Shown: positions 40,264-49,697 of the stretch, piece after piece
Layout of the letters: every line of letters starts with the position of its first letter
How positions within the stretch are numbered: position 1 is the stretch's first letter
NCBI RefSeq assembly: GCF_042854845.1
Contig: NZ_AP031498.1
Span: 2,232,001 to 2,296,000, forward strand
DNA from: Maricurvus nonylphenolicus
Lineage (GTDB): Bacteria > Pseudomonadota > Gammaproteobacteria > Pseudomonadales > Cellvibrionaceae
Direction: 5' to 3'
Length of the DNA: 64,000 nt
Position numbers and translations under genes: made by a program
The notes under the pieces: generated by a model
Told to the model about the DNA's origin: nothing
The model's input: the letters and a program-made list of their open reading frames with translations, nothing else
The model's database searches: none

Positions 40264-41775
40264 TTACTGTGAATTCCGGCGACGACCCCACCAATAACCA
40301 ATAGCAATAAACATCGACGTTATTAATAGCAGGCCGATTATTATAAATGGCTTAAGGGTGCGTAAGGGATATTGAGCCAAGTCCGGCAGCTGAAACCTTA
40401 GGCCAATATCCAGCCCCGCAGGCACTGGCCCCAAAGACTGTTTAAAGTGAGTAATGGCCTGTTGCAGCTCGGCTACTTTTTCAGGGAACTGTTGAGCCAG
40501 GTTGTGTTGCTCACCAATATCTTTGCTCAGGTTATAGAGTTCGATATCGGTGAGGATATCGTCCTCACCACTCATCAACTTGCGGGCGATCCAGGGCTTC
40601 GGCTGTACATTAGGCAGCTTGAGTTTCCAGTTACCCTTACGGAAAGCCTCAATTTCACCGTTGTTATAGTAAACCAGTTGGCGCTCTGGAGTTCGGGGTT
40701 CTGGAGCTTGTATTAATGGCAAAATATTCTCGCCATCAATGACCTGTCCTCTATCCAGCGTAACGCCAGCCATAGCGGCCATGGTGGGGAACCAGTCCAG
40801 CATACTGCTCAGCCCTGTATAGGACAGCCCCTGGGGTAAACCTTTTGGCCAGTGGGCAATGGTAGGGATTCGCATACCACCTTCAAAAGTTGACCCTTTA
40901 CCGGCGCGCAGCGGGCCAGCTGAGCCGCCATCTTCTTCAGCCAATAGCCAAGGGCCATTATCACTGGCAAACATAATCAGGGTGTTGTCGAGCAGCCCTT
41001 GTTGTTCCAATGCGGCTTTGATTTGACCGACGCTCCAGTCCAGTTCCTGAATCACATCACCGTATTGGCCGCGTTGACTGCTACCCGTAAAGGCTTCGCT
41101 GTTGTACAGCGGTATATGTGGCATAGGGTGGGCGATATAGATAAAGAAGGGAGCGTTACCTTGCTGTTCTATATAGCGAATAGAGCGTTCGGTTAGCTGA
41201 CGGGTAATTTGGGTTTGATCCACTTCCCATTCAATAATGTCGGTATTTTCAAACGCGTAAAACGGCGTGATGTCGTTGCTGTAGGGATAGCCGTAAAAGT
41301 ATTCAAACCCCTGAGCATTAGGCATAAATTTTTCGTGGTGTCCCAGATGCCATTTGCCAAACATTGCCGTGTTATAGCCAGCATCTCCCAACATTTCTGC
41401 CAGGGTGATTTCTTTAGGGGGCAGGCCGGTATAGCTTTGCGGCATAAATACTTCGTGAATGCCCATGCGTACCGGGTAACGGCCAGTTAGCAGGCCCGCA
41501 CGAGACGGGCTGCAGATAGGTGAAATGGCGTAGGAATCGGTAAAACGAATACCCCCTTGTGCAAGGGCGTCCAGATTGGGCGTTGCGATATCCGTGGCGC
41601 CATAAGAGGACACATCGCCATATCCCATATCGTCGGCAAATATCACCACGATATTGGGGCGTGTGTCGACTTCATTGCTCTCTATTTGAGGCTTATTACC
41701 TATTGCATTTGTGCTGCTTAAGCCGAGTAACAAAGCTGTAAAAGGGGCCAGCAACTTACCGTGTTTTTTGATCAT
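40264..41775 (-). CDS. Arylsulfatase with C-terminal membrane anchor
   Basis: A 503-residue Cys-type sulfatase of the arylsulfatase A branch. An N-terminal signal (LLAPFTALLLGLSSTNA) precedes RPNIVVIFADDMGYGDVSSY. CSPSRAGLLTG gives Cys88 as the formylglycine site, and AMFGKWHLGHHEKFMP and FASDNGPW complete the active site. Unusually, the chain ends with a hydrophobic helix and a basic tail, FIIIGLLLITSMFIAIGYWW then GRRRNSQ, which should hold the enzyme on the inner membrane facing the periplasm. It is 7 bases downstream of the GH3 gene, so both are co-expressed, presumably acting on a sulfated glycoside. Confidence 0.93.
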   Translation of the reverse strand: MIKKHGKLLAPFTALLLGLSSTNAIGNKPQIESNEVDTRPNIVVIFADDMGYGDVSSYGATDIATPNLDALAQGGIRFTDSYAISPICSPSRAGLLTGRYPVRMGIHEVFMPQSYTGLPPKEITLAEMLGDAGYNTAMFGKWHLGHHEKFMPNAQGFEYFYGYPYSNDITPFYAFENTDIIEWEVDQTQITRQLTERSIRYIEQQGNAPFFIYIAHPMPHIPLYNSEAFTGSSQRGQYGDVIQELDWSVGQIKAALEQQGLLDNTLIMFASDNGPWLLAEEDGGSAGPLRAGKGSTFEGGMRIPTIAHWPKGLPQGLSYTGLSSMLDWFPTMAAMAGVTLDRGQVIDGENILPLIQAPEPRTPERQLVYYNNGEIEAFRKGNWKLKLPNVQPKPWIARKLMSGEDDILTDIELYNLSKDIGEQHNLAQQFPEKVAELQQAITHFKQSLGPVPAGLDIGLRFQLPDLAQYPLRTLKPFIIIGLLLITSMFIAIGYWWGRRRNSQ

Positions 41776-41782
41776 AACTGAC

Positions 41783-43861
41783 TTATTCCTCTACAGACTC
41801 GACGGCTGCAAAGACTTTTTGGCTAAGATTTTCCTGCGCGTAGCTTAAGCCAAAACCAAACGGAAATAACGGTGCCTTGCTGTCGTAGGGTTGGTCTTCA
41901 AACTGGCTTTCTACGGCGGCCATACTTGCAGGAAGCTCAAAGGGCAGTTTGCCTTTGGGGCTGTCTTTACCAAAAACCACGTCAAGAATAGCTTTGTCAG
42001 TAATGCTGAAGTTGGCTATCAGTGCTGCGGCTTCTTCGGCAATCTCTGGAATGACAGCGGGTCTTTCCAGATAGATAGACACTACGGTGGGGACTTTACT
42101 CATCACATCACGGATATGGGCGAGATCTTCACCTTTAAAATCCAAATCACCACGGGGTAGCAGTGAATCGAACATGGTATCCATCAGCGAGCTGCGAATT
42201 TGTGAGGGTTCTACAGGGGTACGTAAACGCAGAATAGCAAAGTCGGCTGCTTCCGGCGTTTGTACGATGTGCGCGTAATTAGCCGCAATATCAGCATCTA
42301 ATCCTTCGATGTAGAGTTTAATGTTCTGTTGTAAGGGCAGAACAGGCACTTGGTTGCTGTTTAACGTGTTCTTGAGCAGTACTTGAGATTGACGTTGTAC
42401 TTGTTCGGCCAGGGCAACGGCATCCGGTGTCTTCAAGTGTTGTTGCCAATCTTCTGTAGATACATAGGGATTATCAAATAAGCCCAAGCGAAATTTGTCG
42501 CGCAAGATTCGCGTTACGGAAAGGTTGATACGAGATTCCGCAACAACACCTTCTTCAACCAGTTCAACCAGGGGTTCAACAATGAACTCGCCGCCGAATT
42601 GATCGATACCGGCATCCAACGCTTTTACAAAACGTTCTTTCACCGATAGATCAAGTACTCCCCAGGCGCGGGCGGGCATAAAACCGTATTGATTATAGGT
42701 GCCGCGTGGTGTGATTACGCCCCAGTCTGACAGTGCTACACCGTCAAAGCCCAGTTTATTGCGCAGCAGATCGGTGAGTACCCAGCTATTGTAACTGATG
42801 GCGACCTCTTCATCGGTTTGTCCGGTAGGAACACCGTAGGCGGTCATGATTTGGCTACTACCGGCGGCAAAGGCGGCTTCAAAGGGTTTTACGTGGTAGT
42901 CAAAGTTGTCACCGGGGTAGGCTTGAAAGCGGCCGTGGTACAAATGGGTGTCATAACCGTCCTTAACAGCGCCGCCGCCAGGGAAATGTTTGGTAACCGT
43001 AATCACACTGGTGTCATCCAGTTGCTTACCCTGGAAACCCTGGATATAAGCATACAGATGACGGGAGGCTAGATCGGCATCTTCGCCGAAGGTTCCCATG
43101 GTGCGGCCCCAGCGGGGTTCTGTTGCCAAATCGGCCATAGGGTGAAGGGCCGCACGTAATCCTACACTGCGGTATTCCAGGTTGGCTATGCGGCCAAATT
43201 GTTCGGTAATGGCAGGGTCGTCCAGTGCCGCCAACCCAATTGCTTCTGGCCATTGCGACATATTCAGACTCTTCAGGCTGGTGGCCAAACCTGCATCGTG
43301 ATAACTGTGGCGCGGATCGGACGAAAAACTGACGGGAATACCCAGGCGCGTTTTTTCTGCCATGGCTTGAGCTGTGTTGTGCCATTCGATCATTTCGGCA
43401 GCCGGCACGCTGTTGATCACGTTGAAGTGATTGATATGACGGGCGACCAGTAAGCGCGGAAGATTGTTGTGCAAGGTGTATTCAAATACCAGGTTCACAG
43501 CGGGTTCCGGCGCAATCTTGGCAGGCTCGGTGAGTGAACCGTTGGGCCCTATATCAACTTGGGTATGAAACATCAGGCCGACTTTCTCGGCGATGGTCAT
43601 TTGCGAAATCAAATCCTGAATTCTGGCTTCCAGTTCGGCTTGCGGGTTTTCGTAGGTATCCAGCTGGCCGTTCTTGTTCAGGTCGCGGAACTTAATGCCG
43701 TTGTGTTCCAGTGTGGCTACTGCGTCAAACTGGTTGGCTGGAATCTGTTTATCCAGTTGGCTCTCACTGTGGAGGAAGAGGGCAGACCTGGCTCCGATTA
43801 AGGTAATGGCCAGCAGCAGGGTTAGGCCAAGGCCATAGAGGCTGTACTTCAGGTATTTCAT
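41783..43861 (-). CDS. Glycoside hydrolase family 3 beta-glucosidase-like enzyme
   Basis: A 692-residue GH3 enzyme with an N-terminal membrane or signal segment (YGLGLTLLLAITLIGA). Residues about 60-72 read DLNKNGQLDTYEN, an EF-hand or dockerin-like calcium loop. TKHFPGGGAVKDGYDTH (about 290-306) is the conserved substrate-binding block. GFDGVALSDWG contains the nucleophile Asp379. The C-terminal alpha/beta sandwich is present but short, and the fibronectin-like third domain seems absent. It likely releases terminal beta-glucosyl or related residues in the periplasm. It is co-transcribed with the anchored sulfatase and divergent from an AraC regulator. Confidence 0.93.
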   Translation of the reverse strand: MKYLKYSLYGLGLTLLLAITLIGARSALFLHSESQLDKQIPANQFDAVATLEHNGIKFRDLNKNGQLDTYENPQAELEARIQDLISQMTIAEKVGLMFHTQVDIGPNGSLTEPAKIAPEPAVNLVFEYTLHNNLPRLLVARHINHFNVINSVPAAEMIEWHNTAQAMAEKTRLGIPVSFSSDPRHSYHDAGLATSLKSLNMSQWPEAIGLAALDDPAITEQFGRIANLEYRSVGLRAALHPMADLATEPRWGRTMGTFGEDADLASRHLYAYIQGFQGKQLDDTSVITVTKHFPGGGAVKDGYDTHLYHGRFQAYPGDNFDYHVKPFEAAFAAGSSQIMTAYGVPTGQTDEEVAISYNSWVLTDLLRNKLGFDGVALSDWGVITPRGTYNQYGFMPARAWGVLDLSVKERFVKALDAGIDQFGGEFIVEPLVELVEEGVVAESRINLSVTRILRDKFRLGLFDNPYVSTEDWQQHLKTPDAVALAEQVQRQSQVLLKNTLNSNQVPVLPLQQNIKLYIEGLDADIAANYAHIVQTPEAADFAILRLRTPVEPSQIRSSLMDTMFDSLLPRGDLDFKGEDLAHIRDVMSKVPTVVSIYLERPAVIPEIAEEAAALIANFSITDKAILDVVFGKDSPKGKLPFELPASMAAVESQFEDQPYDSKAPLFPFGFGLSYAQENLSQKVFAAVESVEE

Positions 43862-43996
43862 AGCATCGCTCGCGGTTTTATCGTTATACAGCCTTAATTT
43901 TAGGGTTTTGAGCTTTGCGTCTTAATAGAGGATTATGCCAATATATGGACTATCATTCAGTTAGAGTGCAAATATTTACTTAATTGGTGGTTTTAT

Positions 43997-45130
43997 ATGG
44001 ATAATGGTGCTCTGGCGCCATCAGGCTATGTCGAGCTGTTGCTGGCCATTGTGGCGGGGAAAGAGACCTCGGAATCTGATCGATTGGCACTGGCGACATT
44101 TTTAGCCGGGGACTATCCAGGCAATATTGCCCATCGTGCAGCGGCTTATTTAGGTGATAGGGCATTGATCGAGTCAATGCTAATACAAGCGCCGGAGCTG
44201 CGGGAGTTGCTTGCGAGCTATCAACGGCGAATTGAGCAGCAAGGCGCTGTTAGCGATGCTGAAGCGATAACGTTTTTTGTCGAGTTCTCGAATTATTTCG
44301 ATCTTGTTGATGACTTTTCGCAAGGCCGGGTAATTGTCGGTGTTACCCGAGTGAAAAAAGACAGTCCAAGCGATATGACCATTCGTCGTTCACCTGGCAG
44401 TGTAAAAGGTTGGGCAATGGAGTTAACGGTTTCGGGTCATGGTGATTATCATTGCCTGAGGCAGGATTTTATCTCTTCGCCGGGTGATATTGTTTTACTC
44501 TCTCCGGATGCCTTTTACGAGCATAAGCGTCACGCCGACTGTGAACAATGGGATCACTACTGGAGTTATTTTTTCCCCGATCACCGTTTAACGGAATGGA
44601 TGCAATGGCCGGAAGTGGGTTCTGGCATTTATAAATTACATTTAGGTGAGCAACCTCTGGCGATCATCAAATCTCTGTTCGAATCGGGTTTCGATGAATC
44701 CTTAAGACCGCGGCGTTATTTGGAGCCTTTACTGCTCAACTATGTTGAGAATATTTTAATTCGCTGTTGTGATCAATTAAGTCAACAGGAAGAGGTTGCA
44801 GTGGATTCCCGTGTTGCCGCAGCCATGCAGTTTATGGTGGAGCACTTACATCAAGCTTCAACCATAGATGAAATTGCCAGTGTGGCGGGGCTGTCAAAAA
44901 CCCAGCTGTCGATACTGTTTAAAAAACACTGCGGTTGTTCTGTTATGGCCTGGCGGGAGGAGCGTCGTATGGCGCATGCATCGCAGCTGTTGGCGCAAAC
45001 CAATGAGCAGGTGCAGGAGGTCGCACTCAAAGTCGGTTATGAAGATCCTTTGTATTTCTCCCGCGTGTTTTCCCGTTTGGTGGGCTATAGCCCACGCCAG
45101 TACCGGAAATTGTTAAAGCAGGAAAAGTAG
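43997..45130 (+). CDS. AraC-family transcriptional regulator
   Basis: A 377-residue regulator. The C-terminal DNA-binding part has IDEIASVAGLSKTQLSILFK and VQEVALKVGYEDPLYFSRVF, and ends with GYSPRQYRKLL. The central 120-260 region is a cupin-like effector domain (SSPGDIVLLSPDAFYEHKRH). The first 120 residues form a less usual helical extension (LPPS-type start, ESDRLALATFLAGDYPG). It is divergent from the GH3/sulfatase operon across 135 bases and is the obvious candidate regulator for it. Confidence 0.9.
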   Translation: MDNGALAPSGYVELLLAIVAGKETSESDRLALATFLAGDYPGNIAHRAAAYLGDRALIESMLIQAPELRELLASYQRRIEQQGAVSDAEAITFFVEFSNYFDLVDDFSQGRVIVGVTRVKKDSPSDMTIRRSPGSVKGWAMELTVSGHGDYHCLRQDFISSPGDIVLLSPDAFYEHKRHADCEQWDHYWSYFFPDHRLTEWMQWPEVGSGIYKLHLGEQPLAIIKSLFESGFDESLRPRRYLEPLLLNYVENILIRCCDQLSQQEEVAVDSRVAAAMQFMVEHLHQASTIDEIASVAGLSKTQLSILFKKHCGCSVMAWREERRMAHASQLLAQTNEQVQEVALKVGYEDPLYFSRVFSRLVGYSPRQYRKLLKQEK

Positions 45131-45152
45131 AGCGTAACGCTGCCCCGGCGCT

Positions 45153-46115
45153 TTAAATGGGGGGCGGGGTGTGTTTTACACTTTTGAAAAATGACCAGAT
45201 CTCATCAACAGCCTCCACACCACTGTTGTTAGGCCCCATCAAACGACCAAAGCGTACTTTGCTGGATGGAATAACGTGGCCTGTATCGGTGAGGTGAAAC
45301 AGCTTGAATTGATAACCATCGGTCTGCCAGCTTTCCAGTTTTGCACTGTTGCCGAGAAGAGAAATGGCTGGGGCCGGCGGTATGTCTGAAGCAAGTTGCA
45401 ACCAATACTGAATACTTTCATTGGAAGACAGCACCGTACCGCGGGAATCGTTACCAAATAAAACAACCTTGCCGCCGTCAAAGGGATTAATCGGGTCTAG
45501 CAGGCCGTTAAGAATGGCAACGGAAATGGGTTTGTTTTGTGGTTCGCAATCCAGGTTTGCCGCCTCTGGCATATTGGCAATAATCGGTGCTATCGCCGTG
45601 AAAGAGTCTGGCAGTGTAAGCCCCAGCTTATAAGTCATATGGCCGCCATTGGATGCGCCAGTAGCAAATACTGCTTGGGGGTCAATTTGATACGTGTTGG
45701 TGAAGTACTCGATCATGCCCTTAAAAAAAGCAATGTCGTTGATATTTTGCGTGTTGGCGCTGTAACTGGCGCTGGCTCGACAATCGTTCCAGTGATTATC
45801 AAAACCATCCGGGTAAACAACGATAACATTGTCCTGCTCGGCAATATATTCAAAGCCATAACCGGTCTGCCAACGCATTCCATCACCGTCGCCCATGGAG
45901 CCGTGCAGGGCGAATAACAGGGAGGCGGCGGGTTTGTGTTGGCTGGGAATATAGTATTGAAAGTGTCTCTCAATACCTTCAGCTGTTAAAGATTGATGTT
46001 TGATCACGCCTGCCGTCGGAGGTGATACCCGGCTGTAGCTATGGACAAAATACCCGTAAAGACCAACAAGGATTGCAACCAGCAGAGCACTGGCTATAGC
46101 GAGTTTTTTCTTCAC
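45153..46115 (-). CDS. Exported esterase of the LpqC / PHB-depolymerase-like family
   Basis: About 320 residues from a GTG at 46115 with AAAGGAAATACCC upstream; the frame stays open into the glucokinase gene. A signal anchor (LAIASALLVAILVGLYGYF) is followed by an alpha/beta hydrolase. LLFALHGSMGDGDGMRW is the oxyanion region, FATGASNGGHMTYKLGLT has the nucleophile Ser in G-x-S-x-G, and the His is in LTDTGHVIPSS. Relatives are feruloyl/acetylxylan esterases and polyhydroxybutyrate depolymerases; here the sugar context favours a carbohydrate esterase. It lies 22 bases after the glucokinase stop in the same operon. Confidence 0.87.
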   Translation of the reverse strand: MKKKLAIASALLVAILVGLYGYFVHSYSRVSPPTAGVIKHQSLTAEGIERHFQYYIPSQHKPAASLLFALHGSMGDGDGMRWQTGYGFEYIAEQDNVIVVYPDGFDNHWNDCRASASYSANTQNINDIAFFKGMIEYFTNTYQIDPQAVFATGASNGGHMTYKLGLTLPDSFTAIAPIIANMPEAANLDCEPQNKPISVAILNGLLDPINPFDGGKVVLFGNDSRGTVLSSNESIQYWLQLASDIPPAPAISLLGNSAKLESWQTDGYQFKLFHLTDTGHVIPSSKVRFGRLMGPNNSGVEAVDEIWSFFKSVKHTPPPI

Positions 46116-46137
46116 GGGTATTTCCTTTTTTATGTAC

Positions 46138-47121
46138 TTATTCTTTTCTGGAAACCTGTGCCAACCACGCTGCCGAACCAATCAGGGCCGGGTAGGGGTG
46201 GGTGATCAGGCTCACAGGAATCCGGCCGTTATAATCCGCCATTGCGCCCTTATTTTCAAATCCGTGAATAAAATCGCTTTGTTTTAACAGCTCAGGTATA
46301 CGTGGCAGTATGCCGCCAGCCAGGTAAATACCGCCGGTCGTGCCGTTGGTTAGCGCCAGGTTGCCAGCAATAACACCCAACTGATGGAAGAAAATATTCA
46401 ATACAGAAAGGCACAGCGTATCGCCTTGTTTGGCTCTTTCGGTGATATCTGCCGGGCTTAAATCAACGCTATTGTCTTCCTTAATATCGGACAGGGCTTT
46501 GTGCAGAGTACTTAGGCCAGAACCACACAGCAAGGTTTCGGCAGAAATATACGGCTGTTGTGACTGCAAGTGGGCAAGCACACTCAGCTCGATATCGGTG
46601 ACCGGACAAAACGCCACATGGCCTCCTTCACCGGCGACAGGCACCCATTGGCCGTTATGGTAAGTCAGGCTACCAACACCTAAGCCGGTACCGGGGCCGA
46701 TAATGCCTCGCGTCCCGAATTCATCTCTCTCGCCAGATTTAATGTCTATGAGATCCTCTGGCTGCAAATAAGGCAGGGCACAGGCTTGGGCAGCAAAATC
46801 GTTAATCACTTCAAACTGCTCGAGATTAAATCGTTTTTTGATGTCTGAGCGGGAAAACGACCAGCTCAGGTTTGTCATCTTGAATTCATCGCCACTGACG
46901 GGGCCAGCGACAGCGATACACGCTTGCGAGACCTGTGTGTTTATTTGCTCGATATAGGCGGCAAGTACAGCGTCAAAGTTGGGGTAATCCGCCGTGGGAA
47001 AGGTGGTTTGTTGCTCAATGGTGAATAGCTGTTTATCGGCATCGTAGCAGGTGACCAGGCCAAAGCGGGCATTAGTACCGCCGATGTCGGCGACGATGTA
47101 GGGATAGTTATTGTTAGACAC
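46138..47121 (-). CDS. glk: Glucokinase
   Basis: A 327-residue protein of the bacterial glucokinase (Glk) family. The phosphate-binding motif is VADIGGTNARFGLV. NDFAAQACALPYL contains the catalytic Asp, IIGPGTGLGVGSL and VPVAGEGGHVAFCPV the glucose-binding Glu and His, and GGIYLAGGILPRIPELL the second phosphate loop. It phosphorylates glucose released by the GH3 enzyme. It is divergent from the sugar transporter gene and followed by the esterase. Confidence 0.95.
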   Translation of the reverse strand: MSNNNYPYIVADIGGTNARFGLVTCYDADKQLFTIEQQTTFPTADYPNFDAVLAAYIEQINTQVSQACIAVAGPVSGDEFKMTNLSWSFSRSDIKKRFNLEQFEVINDFAAQACALPYLQPEDLIDIKSGERDEFGTRGIIGPGTGLGVGSLTYHNGQWVPVAGEGGHVAFCPVTDIELSVLAHLQSQQPYISAETLLCGSGLSTLHKALSDIKEDNSVDLSPADITERAKQGDTLCLSVLNIFFHQLGVIAGNLALTNGTTGGIYLAGGILPRIPELLKQSDFIHGFENKGAMADYNGRIPVSLITHPYPALIGSAAWLAQVSRKE

Positions 47122-47304
47122 CTGGTGAGCTCCGTAACGTTAAAGGAATGACAGCGCTGTCATTTTGTGGTTATACTTTACCCAAAATCGCTTTCAGAGT
47201 CCATGAATAGGCCTGCTAGAGCTGCGTTTAGCGGCTTAATGGATGTGTCTAAAAGCATAGAAATAAACAATAACGACTATGATAGAGCTGATGAGGTAGA
47301 GATT

Positions 47305-48573
47305 ATGGCGGGGATGATGAGTGGGGAGTCGCTAATGCAACCCAACGCGGCAACAGGACAGGACCACCGGTTTACACTGACGGCACTGACCTCGCTGTTT
47401 TTTATGTGGGGGTTTATTACCTGCCTGAATGATATTTTGATTCCGCATCTGAAAGCGGTGTTTTCCCTGAGTTACACCGAAGCCATGCTGATTCAGTTCT
47501 GCTTCTTTGGGGCTTATTTTCTGGTATCTCTGCCCGCCGGTGCTTTGGTAAAGCGTATTGGGTACAAGCAGGGCATAGTTTCTGGGTTATTGATTGCGGC
47601 TACCGGTTGTTTGGTATTTTTTCCTGCGGCCAGTTTGCAGTCCTATCCGGTATTTCTATCGGCGCTGTTTATTCTGGCGTCGGGCATTACCGTTTTGCAG
47701 GTCTCCGCTAACCCCTATGTTGCCGTACTGGGTAAACCGGAAACTGCCTCAAGCCGTTTAACACTGACTCAAGGCTTTAATGCCCTGGGGACCACGGTAG
47801 CGCCAACCTTCGGCGCAATTCTGATTTTGGCAGGCGCCGAAGGCGGTGCCGAAATGATGGCCGATGCCAGTCATGGAGCAGACTCCGTTAAAGTACCTTA
47901 CCTGATTTTGGCCGGTGCTCTGGTTACTCTGGCTGTGATTTTCAGTCTGCTGAAATTGCCTGCGGTGACTCATGCCGATGAGGGCGCAGAAAAGCAGACG
48001 GTTGATGCCAACCAGCAACCTTCTGCCTGGGCATTCCCACATTTGGTGTTGGGTGCGATTGCGATTTTTGTTTATGTCGGTGCAGAAGTAGCCATTGGCA
48101 GCTTTCTGGTGAACTTTATTGGTGAGGACAATATCACCGGTCTGCCAGAGGCCGAGGCGGCTAAATATATTACCTACTACTGGGGTGGCGCCATGGTGGG
48201 TCGCTTTATTGGCGCAGCGGTAATGCAGAAAATTGCCGCCGGCAGTGTATTGGCTTTTAACTCGGTTTGCGCCTGTGTGTTACTGGCAATTGCGGTATTG
48301 AGTGATGGATATACTGCGATGTGGGCGTTACTGGCGGTTGGCCTGTGTAACTCGATTATGTTCCCAACGATTTTCAGTTTGGCCATTCATCGCCTGGGTA
48401 TTCATACCAGTCAGGGGGCGGGCATTTTATGTTTGGCGATTGTGGGTGGTGCACTGATTCCGCTGTTACAAGGTGTGCTGGCGGATAATATAGGTGTACA
48501 GCTGGCCTACGTCATGCCCATAGCCTGTTACCTGTATATTGCCTTCTACGGCGTAAAAGGCTGCAGAGCCTAG
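47305..48573 (+). CDS. FucP-family sugar:proton symporter (MFS)
   Basis: About 422 residues from the ATG at 47305, which has GATGAGGTAGAGATT upstream; the frame is open to 47167, with other possible starts at 47203 and 47239. Twelve membrane segments are evident. SLFFMWGFITCLNDILIPHL, QFCFFGAYFLVSLPAGALV and LQVSANPYVAVLG are signatures of the FucP glucose/galactose/fucose symporters. It should import the monosaccharide that glucokinase phosphorylates. It is divergent from glk and convergent with the LacI regulator gene. Confidence 0.9.
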   Translation: MAGMMSGESLMQPNAATGQDHRFTLTALTSLFFMWGFITCLNDILIPHLKAVFSLSYTEAMLIQFCFFGAYFLVSLPAGALVKRIGYKQGIVSGLLIAATGCLVFFPAASLQSYPVFLSALFILASGITVLQVSANPYVAVLGKPETASSRLTLTQGFNALGTTVAPTFGAILILAGAEGGAEMMADASHGADSVKVPYLILAGALVTLAVIFSLLKLPAVTHADEGAEKQTVDANQQPSAWAFPHLVLGAIAIFVYVGAEVAIGSFLVNFIGEDNITGLPEAEAAKYITYYWGGAMVGRFIGAAVMQKIAAGSVLAFNSVCACVLLAIAVLSDGYTAMWALLAVGLCNSIMFPTIFSLAIHRLGIHTSQGAGILCLAIVGGALIPLLQGVLADNIGVQLAYVMPIACYLYIAFYGVKGCRA

Positions 48574-48580
48574 TTTGAGC

Positions 48581-49621
48581 TTAGGTGTCTGAAATCTTGG
48601 TGAGAGATTCTCTCGCCAAGAGTGTGTAAGGCAGCGTGGTGTGAGGATGCTGTTGTTGAGGCTCGCGCAGTTGATCCAATAACAGCTCTACCGCTTTGCT
48701 GCCCATGGCTCGGGTAGGTTGCTGTATCGTGGTTATTGGCGGCCAGGTCAATTGGCTGATGGGCGAATCGTCAAAGCCCGCAATACTCAGTTGCTCGGGC
48801 ACTTGGATTTTATGTTGCTGAGCTACCTGCAAGGCGCCTGCAGCCATATCATCATTACTGGCAAAGATGGCCGATGGTGGTTGTTTCAATGCCAGAAGTT
48901 TTTCAGCGGCTTTCTGTCCTGACTCCGCATCATTGTATCCCTGAATAAGCAGGTTTTTTTTCTGCGTAATCTTGTGATCCGCCAAGGCTTTTTCAAACCC
49001 CGCAAGACGAGCTGCGCTGGTGGAATGATCCGGGTGACCAATAATAAAACCTATCCGTTGGTGTCCGTGCTGGATCAAGGTTTCAGTCATCTCATAACTG
49101 GCTTTAAAATCATCGCACCCCACACTGGGGGATAGTGTTTCCTGTGGCTGTGATGAAATACAGACAAAGGGAGCTTCCAGTTTTGTCAGGGCCTTGGTAA
49201 TTGCCGGCGTATCAGACAGCGGCGGTGTGAGAATAAATCCGTCAACCTTGGCATTACTGACCAGGCTTTCTATATCCTGCAGCGTTGATTTATCCTGGTA
49301 ACGACAGGGCCGAATAATTAATTCGTAGTGATTGGTTTGGCAGGCTTCCAATGCGCCGTATTGCACATCAATCACATAATGGGCATTGGGATTATCGTAG
49401 AGCAGGGCAAGCAGGTAAGAACGGTTACCGGCTAGGCTGCGGGCTGAGGTCGATGGGCGGTAGCCGAGTTGTTGAATGGCTTGCTGGACTTTTTCGATGG
49501 TCGACTCGCGAACCCGGGGTTCATTATTGACCACACGGGAAACGGTTTTAATCGACACCCCAGCCAGGGCGGCAACATCGTGAATAGTAGCCTTAGCCAA
49601 ACTTTGCCTCAGAAAATGCAT
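48581..49621 (-). CDS. LacI-family transcriptional regulator
   Basis: A 346-residue repressor. The N-terminal helix-turn-helix ATIHDVAALAGVSIKTVSRV and the hinge TSARSLAGNRSYLLALLYD are followed by a periplasmic-binding-like sugar domain with FILTPPLSDTPAITK, IGFIIGHPDHSTSAARLAG and AIFASNDDMAAGALQVAQ. It stands between the sugar transporter and the amidohydrolase and is the likely local regulator of transporter, glucokinase and esterase. Confidence 0.92.
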   Translation of the reverse strand: MHFLRQSLAKATIHDVAALAGVSIKTVSRVVNNEPRVRESTIEKVQQAIQQLGYRPSTSARSLAGNRSYLLALLYDNPNAHYVIDVQYGALEACQTNHYELIIRPCRYQDKSTLQDIESLVSNAKVDGFILTPPLSDTPAITKALTKLEAPFVCISSQPQETLSPSVGCDDFKASYEMTETLIQHGHQRIGFIIGHPDHSTSAARLAGFEKALADHKITQKKNLLIQGYNDAESGQKAAEKLLALKQPPSAIFASNDDMAAGALQVAQQHKIQVPEQLSIAGFDDSPISQLTWPPITTIQQPTRAMGSKAVELLLDQLREPQQQHPHTTLPYTLLARESLTKISDT

Positions 49622-49697
49622 GCTGGAAAGCGGACATCATACCAGCTGCAAAGCCTGAGGCAATTGAGACAGGAGAACTGTTAACTAGGGAAAAGCG

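Noticed and set aside
45116..46181. Longer start for the esterase reaching into the glucokinase gene
   Set aside because: The extension is basic and not signal-like; the GTG at 46115 directly precedes the signal anchor and has a ribosome site.
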